Source of the DNA: Sphingobium chlorophenolicum | GTDB lineage: Bacteria; Pseudomonadota; Alphaproteobacteria; Sphingomonadales; Sphingomonadaceae | Assembly (NCBI RefSeq): GCF_000722875.1 | Contig: NZ_JFHR01000010.1 | Span: forward strand, 1 to 64,000 | Length of the DNA: 64,000 nucleotides | Direction of reading: 5' to 3' | Part shown: positions 1 through 9,334 of the stretch, piece by piece | Position numbering within the stretch: the stretch's first letter is position 1 | How the letters are laid out: the number at the start of each line of letters is the position of its first letter | Position numbers and translations under genes: made by a program | The notes under the pieces: model-generated | Database searches by the model: none | What the model was told of the DNA's origin: nothing | What the model saw: the letters and a program-made list of their open reading frames with translations, nothing else

Positions 1-185
1 GGGATGGGGCAAGGGGCGGGACCGCACCATCAGGTCCGCGATGAAGCGTTCATGCCTCCGCCATTGTCGAACGGCTGGATATTATCGCCTCTTCTTCACA
101 ACTCTTATTGCCCACCGTCTCATGGGTTTTGGCGAGGCAGGCCCTACAGTGGGGCCACGGCGCGAAGGCGGGAAGGGCAGAGGAT

Positions 186-1451
186 ATGGCAACGGGCGAA
201 CGCATAATGTTTCGCGGCGGCAAAGTCTGGGACGGACGCGCCGATTCCGCCGTCGAGGCCGATCTTCTTGTGGAGGATGGCGTCGTCCGCGCGGTTGATC
301 GGGGCGGCCTGAGCGCTGTCGGGGAGGCGCTGGAAATCGACGCCAGCGGCGGCACCATGATCCCCGGCATGATCGAGGCGCATGGGCATCTCAGCTTTCC
401 CGTCGTCACCTATGCCTATCATATCGAGGACACGCCGCCTGAAGAAACGGTCCTCATCACCATGCATAATGCGAAGCGGCTGATCGATGCAGGTTTTACC
501 GGCGTCATCGGCGCGGGATCGCCCAGGATCCGGTCGGAAATCGTGATACGCAACGAGATCGATGCCGGGCTGATTGCCGGGCCTCGCCTGATGGCGTCGA
601 CGCCCACTTTGACCGCCACCGGCGGTCTCAACGATAGCGGACAATTGCATCAGCAACGGCTGGTCGCCGCATTGGTCTGCGACGGGCCGGACGAAATCCG
701 CAGGGCGGTGCGCCTTTGTTATCGCGAAGGCGTGGATGTAGTGAAGCTCAACATTTCCGGCGACGATTTCTTTCCGCGTCCGGACGGCCGGGTGACGACC
801 ATGGCGGAGGATGAGGTGGCGATGGCGTGCGCCATGGCCCGCGAACTGGGGCTTCTCGTCGCTGCCCACGCCCGGTCGGCGGAGTCGGTGAAGCGGGCGG
901 TGCGCTGCGGCGTCACGATCATCCACCATGCCGACTTCTGCGATGAGGAAGCGCTGGACATGCTGGAGGGGGCGAAGGACCGCATATTCGTGACTCCCAG
1001 CATCGGCTATTATCACGGGCTCATCCATTATAGCGGCATGTCGGACGAAATGCTGGCCGGGATGAAGGTGCGTGAGGGGATGGACGCCAACATCGCCACG
1101 CACAAGGCGCTGCACGAACGCGGCGTGCGCATGCTGATCGGCGGCGACTATGGACTGCCCTTCATGCCCAACGGGTTGAATGCTCAGGATGTCGCGCACC
1201 TCGTCGACTATATCGGACTGACGCCGGTGGAGGCGTTGCGTGCCGCGACCTGGCATGGTGGCCTTGCCATGGGGAAGGGGACGGGCCTTCTGGTGGAGGG
1301 CGCTCCCGCCGACCTGCTGTTGTGCAACGGCGATCCCACGCAGGACGCCGCCATCGTGGCGGATGCGGCGAAGCTGCGCGTCATCATGAAGGGCGGTCGG
1401 TTGCACAAGGCGCCCGACGGTTTGCGTGCAGCGGTTGCCGGCGCGGCCTGA
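186..1451 (+). CDS. Metal-dependent amidohydrolase family protein
   Basis: A 421-residue cytoplasmic enzyme of the amidohydrolase superfamily (imidazolonepropionase/prolidase-like branch), expected to hydrolyse an amide, lactam or related C-N or C-O bond with one or two metal ions. The N-terminal beta-sandwich strand (MFRGGKVWDG) is followed by the metal motif EAHGHLSF near residue 65. Later come AAHARS (about 220), HHADF (about 245) and the aspartate motif IGGDYG (about 320). The C-terminus has the usual sandwich strand ADLLLCNGDP. I start at 186 because a purine-rich stretch (GGGAAGGGCAGAGG) precedes it; an upstream in-frame ATG at 108 would add a poorly family-like extension. It heads a short plus-strand run with the VOC and SnoaL genes. 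The substrate is not readable from sequence. Confidence 0.85.
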   Translation: MATGERIMFRGGKVWDGRADSAVEADLLVEDGVVRAVDRGGLSAVGEALEIDASGGTMIPGMIEAHGHLSFPVVTYAYHIEDTPPEETVLITMHNAKRLIDAGFTGVIGAGSPRIRSEIVIRNEIDAGLIAGPRLMASTPTLTATGGLNDSGQLHQQRLVAALVCDGPDEIRRAVRLCYREGVDVVKLNISGDDFFPRPDGRVTTMAEDEVAMACAMARELGLLVAAHARSAESVKRAVRCGVTIIHHADFCDEEALDMLEGAKDRIFVTPSIGYYHGLIHYSGMSDEMLAGMKVREGMDANIATHKALHERGVRMLIGGDYGLPFMPNGLNAQDVAHLVDYIGLTPVEALRAATWHGGLAMGKGTGLLVEGAPADLLLCNGDPTQDAAIVADAAKLRVIMKGGRLHKAPDGLRAAVAGAA

Positions 1452-1459
1452 GTCAAGTC

Positions 1460-1942
1460 ATGACCATGCCACCCTTCGCCCTTTTCCAGATGGCCTATGT
1501 GACCGACGATATCGACGCCGCCGCCCGGAAGGCCATGGGAAGCTTTGGCATCGGCGCCTTTCAGATCAATCGCGACATGGCGATCGAGACGGGGCAAGGG
1601 ATCGCGACCGCCCATTTCGCGCTCGCCTTTCTGGGCGATACGCAGATAGAGATCATCCAGCCCGCCGGTGGCGCGGATGACGTCTATCGGCAAGGTATTC
1701 GGGGCAGGGGCGGCAGCCTCAGCTTCCATCATGCCGGGATGCTTGTCACGGAGGAGGCGCAGTGGTGCGCCATGGTGGCGGCGATCGAACGGTCCGGCGC
1801 GTCGGTTCCGGTGCGGGGGGCGTTCGGGGCGTCGATGCATTATCTGTATGTCGATCGGCGGGAAGAGATCGGCCATTATCTGGAATATATGTGGCGGACG
1901 GAGGCGGGGGCGGCGATTTTCGATGCGGTTCCGCGTTACTGA
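1460..1942 (+). CDS. VOC (glyoxalase/bleomycin-resistance fold) family protein
   Basis: A 160-residue vicinal-oxygen-chelate protein. The N-terminal module begins FALFQMAYVTDDIDAAA and the second half contains SFHHAGMLV, supplying a His that could bind metal, and ends in LEYMWRTEAG. It begins 8 bases after the amidohydrolase stop, so it is probably co-transcribed. It resembles the VOC protein at 38426-38911: both have a YVT-D-D/V-DAA start, an H-H-G middle and an F-AVPR ending, so the two look like paralogues. In catabolic clusters such proteins act as isomerases, epimerases or ring-cleavage accessory enzymes. The exact reaction is unknown. Confidence 0.8.
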   Translation: MTMPPFALFQMAYVTDDIDAAARKAMGSFGIGAFQINRDMAIETGQGIATAHFALAFLGDTQIEIIQPAGGADDVYRQGIRGRGGSLSFHHAGMLVTEEAQWCAMVAAIERSGASVPVRGAFGASMHYLYVDRREEIGHYLEYMWRTEAGAAIFDAVPRY

Positions 1943-1968
1943 TGCGTCTATCTGGCGGAGGGAATTTC

Positions 1969-2358
1969 ATGAATGATCTGGAGAATATCCGGCAACTTTT
2001 GGCGGACTATTGCTTTGCCACTGACAACGGTGTCACGGCGCGTTGGGTGGGGTGTTTCGCGGAGGATGTGGTCTGGGACGGCGGCCCTTTCGGCCGGTTT
2101 GAGGGCAAGGCGGCGGCGCGGGCCTATCATGAGGGCGCGGGCGATGCGGTGTTGAATTACCGCCATATCAACACCAACCATGTCATCGCCGTGGAGGGGG
2201 ATCATGCGACGGCGCAAAGCTATATTCTGGTGCTGGATCAGTCCGGGCCTGCCCCCGTCATCGCCTTTTCGGGCTTTTACGACGATCTGCTGGTTCGGCA
2301 GGATGATGGCTGGAAAATTCTTTCGCGCCGGCTGCTTACGGCCTGTCCGCCGGCATGA
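1969..2358 (+). CDS. SnoaL-like / NTF2-fold protein
   Basis: A 129-residue NTF2-fold protein of the SnoaL-like type, a fold used by small dehydratases, isomerases and hydrolases. The opening helix (LENIRQLLADYCFATD), the FAEDVVWDG strand, the RHINTNHVI segment and the C-terminal GWKILSRRL strand all fit the fold. The start at 1969 has a good GGCGGAGGG ribosome site. Its last 23 bases overlap the end of the convergent molybdopterin oxidoreductase gene. It closes the amidohydrolase-VOC-SnoaL run. A distant family member lies at 54314-54868. Confidence 0.75.
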   Translation: MNDLENIRQLLADYCFATDNGVTARWVGCFAEDVVWDGGPFGRFEGKAAARAYHEGAGDAVLNYRHINTNHVIAVEGDHATAQSYILVLDQSGPAPVIAFSGFYDDLLVRQDDGWKILSRRLLTACPPA

Positions 2359-4519
2359 TCCGCACCGGGATGCCGCCCATGCGGGGCAGGCCGGTCACGG
2401 GATCGTAACCGTCCTCCACTGAAATCAGGCGTCCCGTGTTCGCGCCCAGATGGAGGGGGTCGTCCGATCCGGGATTGGCGCCGAAGCCGTGCGCCATGGA
2501 TATGGTGCCCGGCCGCAGCGCCGCTTCCGCCGCGACGGTGCCCTGGATTTCGCCGTGCGGAGAGCGGATCGTCACGCAGTCGCCCTCCGCGATGTTCAGG
2601 ATCGTCAGGTCGTCCGGGTGCATATAGGCAGGGTTCACGCCGTCCCCGGCCAGTCTGGCGATCCGTCGGCCGAAGCTGTTGAGGATGGTGTTGGTGCGCC
2701 GGGGCAATAGCCGGAAAGGATAGTCGCTTTCGATAGCGCGATTATCCTCCGCCAATAATTGCGCCAGTTCATCCAGCATTGGCGGTGCGGCGAGTTCGAG
2801 GCGGTCGTCATTGCCGGAGGCGCGGGGCAGAACGCGCTGGTCGCTTTCGAAGATTTGGCCGTCCGGATATTGCTTCACCCGTTCCAGCGATATGCGCGAG
2901 CCCTGGCATGACAGTTCGATCAATGCGTCCGTCGTCGGTTTGGGACCGGTGGGGTCGAGCGTGAAGGTCATCGGCGGCGCTTCGGCCTGCGGGCCGTTGC
3001 CATAGCGCATGGTGACGTCGATCTGCGTGCCCATGCGCTGGGCCAGACCCCAGAAAAATTCCCAATCCTCCATGACGTCGCTGCCCGCGGGCGGTTCCAC
3101 CAGCGACGGCGTATAGGCGGCATAGGGCTGGGGGAAGCCCCGCGTCGTTCCATAATATTTGACGCTTTCGGGCATATAGGTCGTCATCGGCGTTTCCAGC
3201 GTCAGCCGGGGCGCGATCACATAATCGGAAAGTTCCGCCGTGGCGGTCATTTCCGTATCCATGGTGACGAGCAGGTCGAGCTTCTGCAGCGCGGCAAAGG
3301 CGCGCTTCTGGTCCGGCCATGCCATCATCGGATTGCCGCCCGCCACGATCAGCGCCTTCACCTGACCGGGGCCGGGCAGCAATATCTCGTCCGCCAGCGC
3401 GGCCGCCGACAGGCCGCTGGCGCAGCCGCCCAGTCCCCGGACGCGCAGGCGCGGTTCGAAACCCCATGCCCGGAAGGGCGGCCATGGCTGGGCGCGTGCC
3501 TGATAGCCGGGCAGCAGCACATTGGGCTTGGCCAGCAACTCGCCCTCCCGCGCCCAATGGCCGCAGAGGCTGGCGAGGCAGAGCGCCAGATATTCCGTCA
3601 GCGTCGAATGGGTCGCGAAGCTGGGACCGGTGCCGCAGCTTACCCCGGCATTGCGCGCGGCGGCGAAGATGCGCGCCGCCGCCAGCAGGTCGTCTTCCGA
3701 AATGTCGGCCCGCGTGGCGACACAGGCGGGCGTGAAGGGTTCCACCGCGTCCCGCAGCCCGGCCACGCCCTGCGTATTGGCGGCCACGAAATCCTTGTCC
3801 TCCAGCCCCTCGGTCAGGATGATGCGGATCATCCCGGCCAATATGGCGGCATCCTCGCCCGGCCGGGCCTGCAAATGGATATGGGCGCGCTTCGCCGTTT
3901 CGGTGACGCGGGGATCGATGACGATCAGCTTCGCCTGCGCCCTTTCCATATCCTTGAGCACGCGGCCGGGATTCTGCCCCGGAAAGCCGGGCGATTTGCT
4001 GATCACCGGATTGATGCCGACCAGCAGCCAGGCGTCCGCCGTGTCGAATTGCGGCTGGCCCGCCTGCCACATGCCATGATGGGCCAGCGCGATCAGTATG
4101 CCGGGCTTGTCGATCGACCCGGCGGTGAAGAACATCGATGATCCGATGCCGTTCAGCCACCCCGCCGCGATGGAAGTGGACGCGACGAAGGGAACCAGCC
4201 CCATGCCCACATATAGGGCGACGGAGCGGGGCCCATGTTCGGCGATGATCGCCGCCAGCCGCTCGGCAATCTCGTCCATCGCCCGGTCGGACGGGATCGC
4301 GCCAAACCCGTCCGGTCCACGCTTCAGGCTGTGGAGCAGCCGCTGTTCGCCATAATGCTGGTCGGGCAGGGCGCGGCCCTTGGGGCAGCTATAGCCGCCA
4401 TAGAGGGGCGCGCGCGGATTGCCCGTGACCTTGGTGGCGCGACCGTCCTCCACCGTCACCTGTATCGGGCAATAGGCCGTGCAGAGGCGACAGATGCTGG
4501 GATGGACCTGCGCGTTCAT
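2336..4519 (-). CDS. Molybdopterin-dependent oxidoreductase (Mo-bisMGD, [4Fe-4S])
   Basis: A 727-residue enzyme of the DMSO-reductase superfamily. The N-terminus carries the [4Fe-4S] motif (ICRLCTAYC, then YSCPKGRA), spacing C-x2-C-x3-C-x26-C. The molybdopterin domains follow (LVGINPVISKSPGFPG near residue 200; LIVAGGNPMMAWPDQ in the middle) and then the C-terminal molydop-binding domain (NPAYMHPDDL, AHGFGANPG). There is no Tat signal, so it should be cytoplasmic. I take the ATG at 4519, immediately before the cysteine motif and 8 bases after the dioxygenase stop. It is the last gene of a three-gene operon with the OYE-type and TauD-type genes. No separate electron-transfer subunit is adjacent. 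The substrate cannot be deduced. Confidence 0.85.
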   Translation of the reverse strand: MNAQVHPSICRLCTAYCPIQVTVEDGRATKVTGNPRAPLYGGYSCPKGRALPDQHYGEQRLLHSLKRGPDGFGAIPSDRAMDEIAERLAAIIAEHGPRSVALYVGMGLVPFVASTSIAAGWLNGIGSSMFFTAGSIDKPGILIALAHHGMWQAGQPQFDTADAWLLVGINPVISKSPGFPGQNPGRVLKDMERAQAKLIVIDPRVTETAKRAHIHLQARPGEDAAILAGMIRIILTEGLEDKDFVAANTQGVAGLRDAVEPFTPACVATRADISEDDLLAAARIFAAARNAGVSCGTGPSFATHSTLTEYLALCLASLCGHWAREGELLAKPNVLLPGYQARAQPWPPFRAWGFEPRLRVRGLGGCASGLSAAALADEILLPGPGQVKALIVAGGNPMMAWPDQKRAFAALQKLDLLVTMDTEMTATAELSDYVIAPRLTLETPMTTYMPESVKYYGTTRGFPQPYAAYTPSLVEPPAGSDVMEDWEFFWGLAQRMGTQIDVTMRYGNGPQAEAPPMTFTLDPTGPKPTTDALIELSCQGSRISLERVKQYPDGQIFESDQRVLPRASGNDDRLELAAPPMLDELAQLLAEDNRAIESDYPFRLLPRRTNTILNSFGRRIARLAGDGVNPAYMHPDDLTILNIAEGDCVTIRSPHGEIQGTVAAEAALRPGTISMAHGFGANPGSDDPLHLGANTGRLISVEDGYDPVTGLPRMGGIPVRIMPADRP

Positions 4520-4527
4520 GGCGGCCG

Positions 4528-5499
4528 TCAATCCACCAGCCGCTTGACCTGCCGGTCGCGGTCCAGCGCCGGGTCCAGATAGCGGCCGACCTTGTAATCC
4601 CCGGCAATGGTCGTGCGGCGGGCGGTGCGCTTGCAATCCAGCGGCACGCCATTGGCCGAATGCACGATCCGCCAATTGTCCCACACCACCATGTCATTTT
4701 CCTGCCATTGATGGAAATAGGCATGGGCCGGATCGCCCAGATGCTCCGCCAGTTGGGTCAGCAGCGCGTCGCTCTCCTCCTTGTCCATGCCCAACACATA
4801 GCGGGCGTGCATGGGCGACAGTTTCAGCACCTTGCGCCCCGTTTCCATCTGCGTGATCACCAGTGGATGGACGACCGGCGGGAAGTCGTAATGCGATCCC
4901 GCCTTCACCGTCGCACCGACATTCAGCCGCTCAATATCCTTGGGAAAGCCGAACTGGCCCGAACAGAAATCCGGGTTGAATTCATAAACGACCTCCAGCC
5001 CCTCGATCCGCGCCTGCATGTCCGGCGACAGTCGGTCATAGGCCTGGATCGCGTCGATGAAGCCGGTCTCGCCCATGGTGCGCGCCGGTTCGGTCATGCG
5101 CAGCACCGCGCCGCGCACGATGGTCGGCATGAAACTCTGGTCCCAATGCCATCCCAGCCAGCCCGCCCGGTCGATGCCGTCGACGCGGTAAAAGGGGTTG
5201 GGCCGCCCCGACGGGTCCTGCGGATCATAGGCCAGCGTCATCATGAACTGATTGACGGGGTCGTTGAGGTCGGCGGTGGCGGCCGGTTCCATCGCGCCGA
5301 AGATGGTGCTGAGGCGCATCTGCGCCATGTCGTCGTTGCGGACATCGCGGAACAACAGGATGCCCGCGTCGATCCATGCGTCATGGATCGCCTTGCGCGT
5401 GGCGTCGTCCAACTCGCGGGTCAGGTCCGCGCCGGCGATTTCCACGCCGAAGGGCGCGTCGAGCGGGCGGCGTTCGATCACGGGGGCTTGGTTCAACAT
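4528..5499 (-). CDS. TauD/TfdA family Fe(II)/2-oxoglutarate dioxygenase
   Basis: A 323-residue Fe(II)/2-oxoglutarate-dependent dioxygenase that would hydroxylate or cleave a substrate using 2-oxoglutarate and O2. The metal motif HxD is in LGWHWDQSF (about residues 117-119), the distal His in WRIVHSANG (about 278), and the 2-oxoglutarate-binding Arg in ARRTTIAGDY. The start overlaps the end of the upstream OYE-type gene by 7 bases, showing tight coupling, and the molybdopterin gene follows 8 bases downstream. It is a clear paralogue of the dioxygenase at 21776-22702: both share GETGFID or GQTGFID, DFPPVVHP, TGRKVL and the WDNWR-VH segment. Confidence 0.9.
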   Translation of the reverse strand: MLNQAPVIERRPLDAPFGVEIAGADLTRELDDATRKAIHDAWIDAGILLFRDVRNDDMAQMRLSTIFGAMEPAATADLNDPVNQFMMTLAYDPQDPSGRPNPFYRVDGIDRAGWLGWHWDQSFMPTIVRGAVLRMTEPARTMGETGFIDAIQAYDRLSPDMQARIEGLEVVYEFNPDFCSGQFGFPKDIERLNVGATVKAGSHYDFPPVVHPLVITQMETGRKVLKLSPMHARYVLGMDKEESDALLTQLAEHLGDPAHAYFHQWQENDMVVWDNWRIVHSANGVPLDCKRTARRTTIAGDYKVGRYLDPALDRDRQVKRLVD

Positions 5500-7481
5500 G
5501 CGATAGGCTCCGGTTGCAGGATGAGGCGGCGCAGGTCCTGCACCGCGCGATAGGCGTCGCGCACCGCTTCGCCGATCCGCGCGACCTGCGCGGCATCGCC
5601 GATGCGGATCATGGGGATGTCGAGACCGGCGAGCGCGTCCGGCAGTTCGCCGTCGGGCACCAGCCCATGGGCCAATAGCAGGGCGGCGGCTGGCTGTTCC
5701 GTCAGTGATCCCTTGCTGGAAAGCGCGACATGCTCGCCATCGACGGCATGCAGCTTCGTGTGATCGAGGATGCGGATGGCGGGATTGGCGTGAAGCCGCT
5801 GCAACAGCGCGATGCGATACAGTAGCTCCGCATTGCGGGCGAGGAATTTGGCGTCGGACCGGGTGACGAGAAGGACGTGATGGCCGTTTTGGGCGAGAAA
5901 TTCCGCCGTCTCCGTCCCGGTTTCGCCGCCGCCATAGATGACGATGGGCCGTTCGGGGGTGGAGGGCGGGACATCGCTTTCGCCCATCAGCACCTCATAG
6001 GCGGGCGCGGTCGGCAGATTGCCCCACGCGGCAAGATCCAGCGGCGCGAGGCGGGAGCCGTTGGCGAGGATGACGACATCGGGCCGCTCCGCTTCGATGG
6101 CATGGCGCGTCGCAGGCGTGCTGGTGCGGACCTCCACACCGCTGCGGTCGATCCGTCCCAGCAGGAATTTATGATACCAGAACAGCTTGTCTTTCCCCGG
6201 CGGCACCGCCGATGTGATGAGATTGCCGCCGAGGCGTTCGCGCTTTTCGTAGAGGATGACGGCGAAGCCGACCTGATGGAGCAGCAGCGCGGCGGCCATG
6301 CCGCCCGGTCCCGCGCCGACGACCACCGCCCGGCGGCCATCGGCGAAACGGTCCAGTTCCGCTTCCGTCTCCTTGCCGCAGCGTGGATTTTCCGCGCAGG
6401 CCACAGACCGGCTTTGCGCCAGTTCGCGGATGCACCAGTTGCAGGAGGTGCAGGGGCGGATGTCGTCGGCCATGCCGCGCTGCGCCTTGATCGGCCACAT
6501 CGGGTCGGCCAGCAGCGCCCGGCCCAGCGACACGATGTCGGTGTCGCCGTCGATCACCGCCTGTTCGCATTTGTCGGGCCAGCGCATCACGCCGGCGGTG
6601 ATCACCGGCCTGCCGGTCGCCTGGCGGATGCGGCGGGCATAGGGCAGGCGATCCCCCTCCTCCACGGACATCGGTTCCAGGATGAGGTGGGCGCTTTCCA
6701 GAAAGCCCCAACTGATGTCGATGGCGTCCACCCCCGCCTCGCACAGGCGGGGCGCGATCGTCTCGCTATCCTCTATGGTGATGCCGCCGTCGACGCCGTC
6801 GACCACGGACATGCGGTACATTAGCGGCTTGTCCCCGATCTGGGCTTTGACGGCCTTGATGACCTCGGTGGGGAAGCGCAGCCGCCGTTCGAAATCGCCG
6901 CCCCATTCATCGTCGCGATGGTTCATCAGCGGAGACAGAAATTGCTGGATCAGATAGCCGTGCGCGCCGTGCAGCATCACCCCGTCATAGCCCGCCAGCA
7001 TGGCGAGCCGCGCCGTGTTGGCGTAGCGGGCGATGATGTGGCGGATCTCCGCATCCTCCAGCGGGCGGGGCACGGCGTTCATGTAGATGCTGTTCAGCGG
7101 GATCGGGCTGGATGAGACCGGCTGGCGGCCGATCACGCTTTCCTTGGTCTGGCGCCCGGCATGGGAAATCTGGATGACGGCCTTCGCCCCGGCGGCGTGG
7201 ATGGCGGCGACCAGCCGGGCATGTCCGGCCTTGAACCGGTCATTGTCCAGCCGCAGTTGCGGGACGTTGGAACTGAAGCCGGTTTCCCCATCGACGCAGG
7301 TGAATTCGGTGATGACAAGGCCCGCGCCGCCGCGCGCGCGTTCGCGATAATAGGCGATGATCGCTTCGTTCACGCCGCCGTCGGGTTCGCCCAGATGGGT
7401 TTCCATCGGGGCCATGGCGATACGGTTCTTCAGCGTCAGATTGCCGATCCGGAACGGTTCGAACAGGCGGGGATAGGCCAT
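5493..7481 (-). CDS. NADH:flavin oxidoreductase / 2,4-dienoyl-CoA reductase-like flavoprotein
   Basis: A 662-residue multidomain flavoprotein. An N-terminal FMN-binding TIM barrel of the Old Yellow Enzyme type (residues 1-340: ISHAGRQ, LHGAHGYL, GRALLADP) is followed by a [4Fe-4S] cysteine cluster (CTSCNWC then VAC at about 340-360). An FAD/NAD(P)-binding domain follows (VVVGAGPGGMAAALL; second nucleotide motif YGGGETGTETAEFL). The arrangement matches 2,4-dienoyl-CoA reductase and trimethylamine dehydrogenase relatives, which reduce activated C=C bonds. The first gene of the minus operon, it is divergent from the LysR gene at 7587, which may control it. The start CAT at 7479-7481 gives the canonical opening MAYPRLFEPFRIG. 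Confidence 0.88.
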   Translation of the reverse strand: MAYPRLFEPFRIGNLTLKNRIAMAPMETHLGEPDGGVNEAIIAYYRERARGGAGLVITEFTCVDGETGFSSNVPQLRLDNDRFKAGHARLVAAIHAAGAKAVIQISHAGRQTKESVIGRQPVSSSPIPLNSIYMNAVPRPLEDAEIRHIIARYANTARLAMLAGYDGVMLHGAHGYLIQQFLSPLMNHRDDEWGGDFERRLRFPTEVIKAVKAQIGDKPLMYRMSVVDGVDGGITIEDSETIAPRLCEAGVDAIDISWGFLESAHLILEPMSVEEGDRLPYARRIRQATGRPVITAGVMRWPDKCEQAVIDGDTDIVSLGRALLADPMWPIKAQRGMADDIRPCTSCNWCIRELAQSRSVACAENPRCGKETEAELDRFADGRRAVVVGAGPGGMAAALLLHQVGFAVILYEKRERLGGNLITSAVPPGKDKLFWYHKFLLGRIDRSGVEVRTSTPATRHAIEAERPDVVILANGSRLAPLDLAAWGNLPTAPAYEVLMGESDVPPSTPERPIVIYGGGETGTETAEFLAQNGHHVLLVTRSDAKFLARNAELLYRIALLQRLHANPAIRILDHTKLHAVDGEHVALSSKGSLTEQPAAALLLAHGLVPDGELPDALAGLDIPMIRIGDAAQVARIGEAVRDAYRAVQDLRRLILQPEPIAC

Positions 7482-7562
7482 GCACCCTCTCAAATTTCGT
7501 TTTTCTGGTCGATCCTTTCTAGCATTGCTCTTTGGCCGGATAATCATCACAGTTGGATAGGC

Positions 7563-7575
7563 ATTATACGCTAAT
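7563..7575. promoter_or_regulatory. Candidate LysR operator in the divergent promoter
   Basis: ATTA-N5-TAAT dyad in the 105-base gap between the divergent OYE-type gene and the LysR gene, about 12 bases upstream of the LysR start. LysR regulators typically bind an interrupted dyad of this T-N11-A kind next to their own gene. It is short, so chance is possible. Confidence 0.35.
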
Positions 7576-7586
7576 ATGAGATAGTC

Positions 7587-8486
7587 ATGGATCGGCTGAC
7601 GGGTTTCGAAGTGTTCGTGGCGATCGTGGATTCGGGGAGCTTCAGCCGCGCCGCCGAGCGGCTGGCGATGTCGCCCACCATGGTTTCCACCCATCTGGCC
7701 AGGCTGGAGGATCGGCTGGGGACGCGGTTGATCCACCGGACGACCCGCCGTTTTGCGCTGACGCCGCAGGGGCATGTGTTTCTGGAGGAGGCGCGGGCCA
7801 TATTGGAGGCGGTGGATCAGGCCGAAAGCCGGATGCGGATGAGCGACATGGGGCCGAGCGGCAGGGTCGCGCTGGATGCGCCGGGGGCGATCGGGCTGCG
7901 TTTCGTGGTGCCCGCGCTGCCGCAACTGCGCGCGCTGCATCCGCGCATCATGCTGGAGCTGAGCGTCGGGGACCGCAGCATGATGTTTCGGCCGGAGGGG
8001 TTCGATATGCTGATCCGCGTGGGCGTTCCGGCGGAGGGGAGGGGGGAGGTCATCAATCTGGGCCGCACCCGTTTCGTGCAGGTGGCGTCGCCCGATTATC
8101 TGGCGCGGCGGGGTGAGCCGGGGACGCCCGACGATCTGCACGATCATGACTGCGTGCTTTATGCGACGGTGGACCGGCCGGTCGGCCAATGGCGCTTCGT
8201 GCGGGGGAAGGAGCGGCGGTCGCTGCGTCCGGCCAGCGTGGCGACATTCAACCACGGCGATGCCATCGCGGCGGCGGCCGTCGCCGGGGTGGGCGTGGCG
8301 CAGACGCTGGAAATGCTGGTCGCGCCGGAGCTGGCGTCGGGCCGGTTGAAGCCGGTGCTGACGGAGTGGAACCGGGAAAGCGTGGATATCCAGCTTTTCA
8401 TTCCGCAGGACCGGATGAAGCGTCAGGCCGTGCGCGCCGTGGCGGATTTCCTGCGCAACGGGGTGGACTGGGCAACCCCCTGCTAG
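7587..8486 (+). CDS. LysR family transcriptional regulator
   Basis: A 299-residue one-component regulator. The N-terminal winged helix-turn-helix (FVAIVDSGSFSRAAERL, then LARLEDRLGTRLIHRTTR) is followed by the periplasmic-binding-like effector domain (from VALDAPGAIG). It is divergent from the operon 7481-2336, the usual position of a LysR activator relative to its target, so it probably responds to a pathway intermediate and controls those genes. Its stop overlaps the stop of the convergent second LysR gene by 4 bases. Confidence 0.9.
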   Translation: MDRLTGFEVFVAIVDSGSFSRAAERLAMSPTMVSTHLARLEDRLGTRLIHRTTRRFALTPQGHVFLEEARAILEAVDQAESRMRMSDMGPSGRVALDAPGAIGLRFVVPALPQLRALHPRIMLELSVGDRSMMFRPEGFDMLIRVGVPAEGRGEVINLGRTRFVQVASPDYLARRGEPGTPDDLHDHDCVLYATVDRPVGQWRFVRGKERRSLRPASVATFNHGDAIAAAAVAGVGVAQTLEMLVAPELASGRLKPVLTEWNRESVDIQLFIPQDRMKRQAVRAVADFLRNGVDWATPC

Positions 8487-9325
8487 GCGCGTCGCGGGCG
8501 CAACGCTGCGATGATCAGGTCGATGAGCAGCAGGGCCTGGGCCGATAATGTGCGCCGGGCGAGGGATGCGACCACCAGGTCCAGCGGCTGCGCGATGGGC
8601 AGGCCGTGGACCAGCGCATAACGATCGTCCGCCAGGGCCTCTGCCGTTATCCAGATGGCGTCGCTGGCGAGCGTGACCGATCCTGCGATTTCGAAATTGT
8701 CGCAACTGATCGTGGGGGCGTAGATGGGGCTGCCCCCTGTCCCGCCGATGATGGGAAAGGCGGCGATCGCCCCTTCATCCACCGTGCGGTCCGCAAGGGG
8801 ATGATGGCGGCGCACCAATGCGCCCAGCCGGGTCTGGCCGATGCGCCGGAAGCTGAGGTCGGGGCGGTCTTCGACAAGGATATGGGCCAGCACCGCGAAG
8901 TCCAGTTCGCCCTCCCGCAGCAGGGCCTGGAGTTCGGCCACGTCGCCCAGCTTCGTCCGCACCCGCAGCGCGCCATGATCGCGCGCCGCGTGGGACAGCA
9001 TGTCCTCAAGCACCAGCGCGGCGGCAAGGGGGCCGAAGCCGCAGCGCACTTCCCCCGATCCGCGATCGGAAAGCAGGGCCATGTTGCGTTCCAGCGTCTC
9101 CATCTGCCGGAGCAGCGGCATCGCATCGGCCAACAGGGCTTCGCCAGCGCGGGTGGGATGCACGCCGTCGCGCCCGCGATCGAACAGGCGCAAGCCCAAT
9201 TCCGCCTCGGCCGACTGAATGCTGCGCGTCAGGGCTGATTGGGTCAGGCCCAGGCGATCGGCGGCGAGGCCGTAATGGCGTTCCCGGCCAAGTGTCGCGA
9301 TGTGACGAAGCTTGCGAAGGTCCAT
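8483..9325 (-). CDS. LysR family transcriptional regulator
   Basis: A 280-residue LysR regulator with an N-terminal HTH (LRHIATLGRERHYGLAADRL, QSALTRSIQSAEAELG) and a substrate-binding domain. It is divergent from the sterol-desaturase-like gene at 9414, so that gene is its likely target. It is convergent with the other LysR gene; the two are not close paralogues in their effector domains. Confidence 0.9.
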   Translation of the reverse strand: MDLRKLRHIATLGRERHYGLAADRLGLTQSALTRSIQSAEAELGLRLFDRGRDGVHPTRAGEALLADAMPLLRQMETLERNMALLSDRGSGEVRCGFGPLAAALVLEDMLSHAARDHGALRVRTKLGDVAELQALLREGELDFAVLAHILVEDRPDLSFRRIGQTRLGALVRRHHPLADRTVDEGAIAAFPIIGGTGGSPIYAPTISCDNFEIAGSVTLASDAIWITAEALADDRYALVHGLPIAQPLDLVVASLARRTLSAQALLLIDLIIAALRPRRA

Positions 9326-9334
9326 GCATGAAAC

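Noticed and set aside
1-185. Possible start of a divergent minus-strand gene with ATG at 30-28
   Set aside because: Only ten codons are inside the window and no ribosome site or family pattern can be judged, so I list no gene. The rest of the first 185 bases shows nothing convincing.
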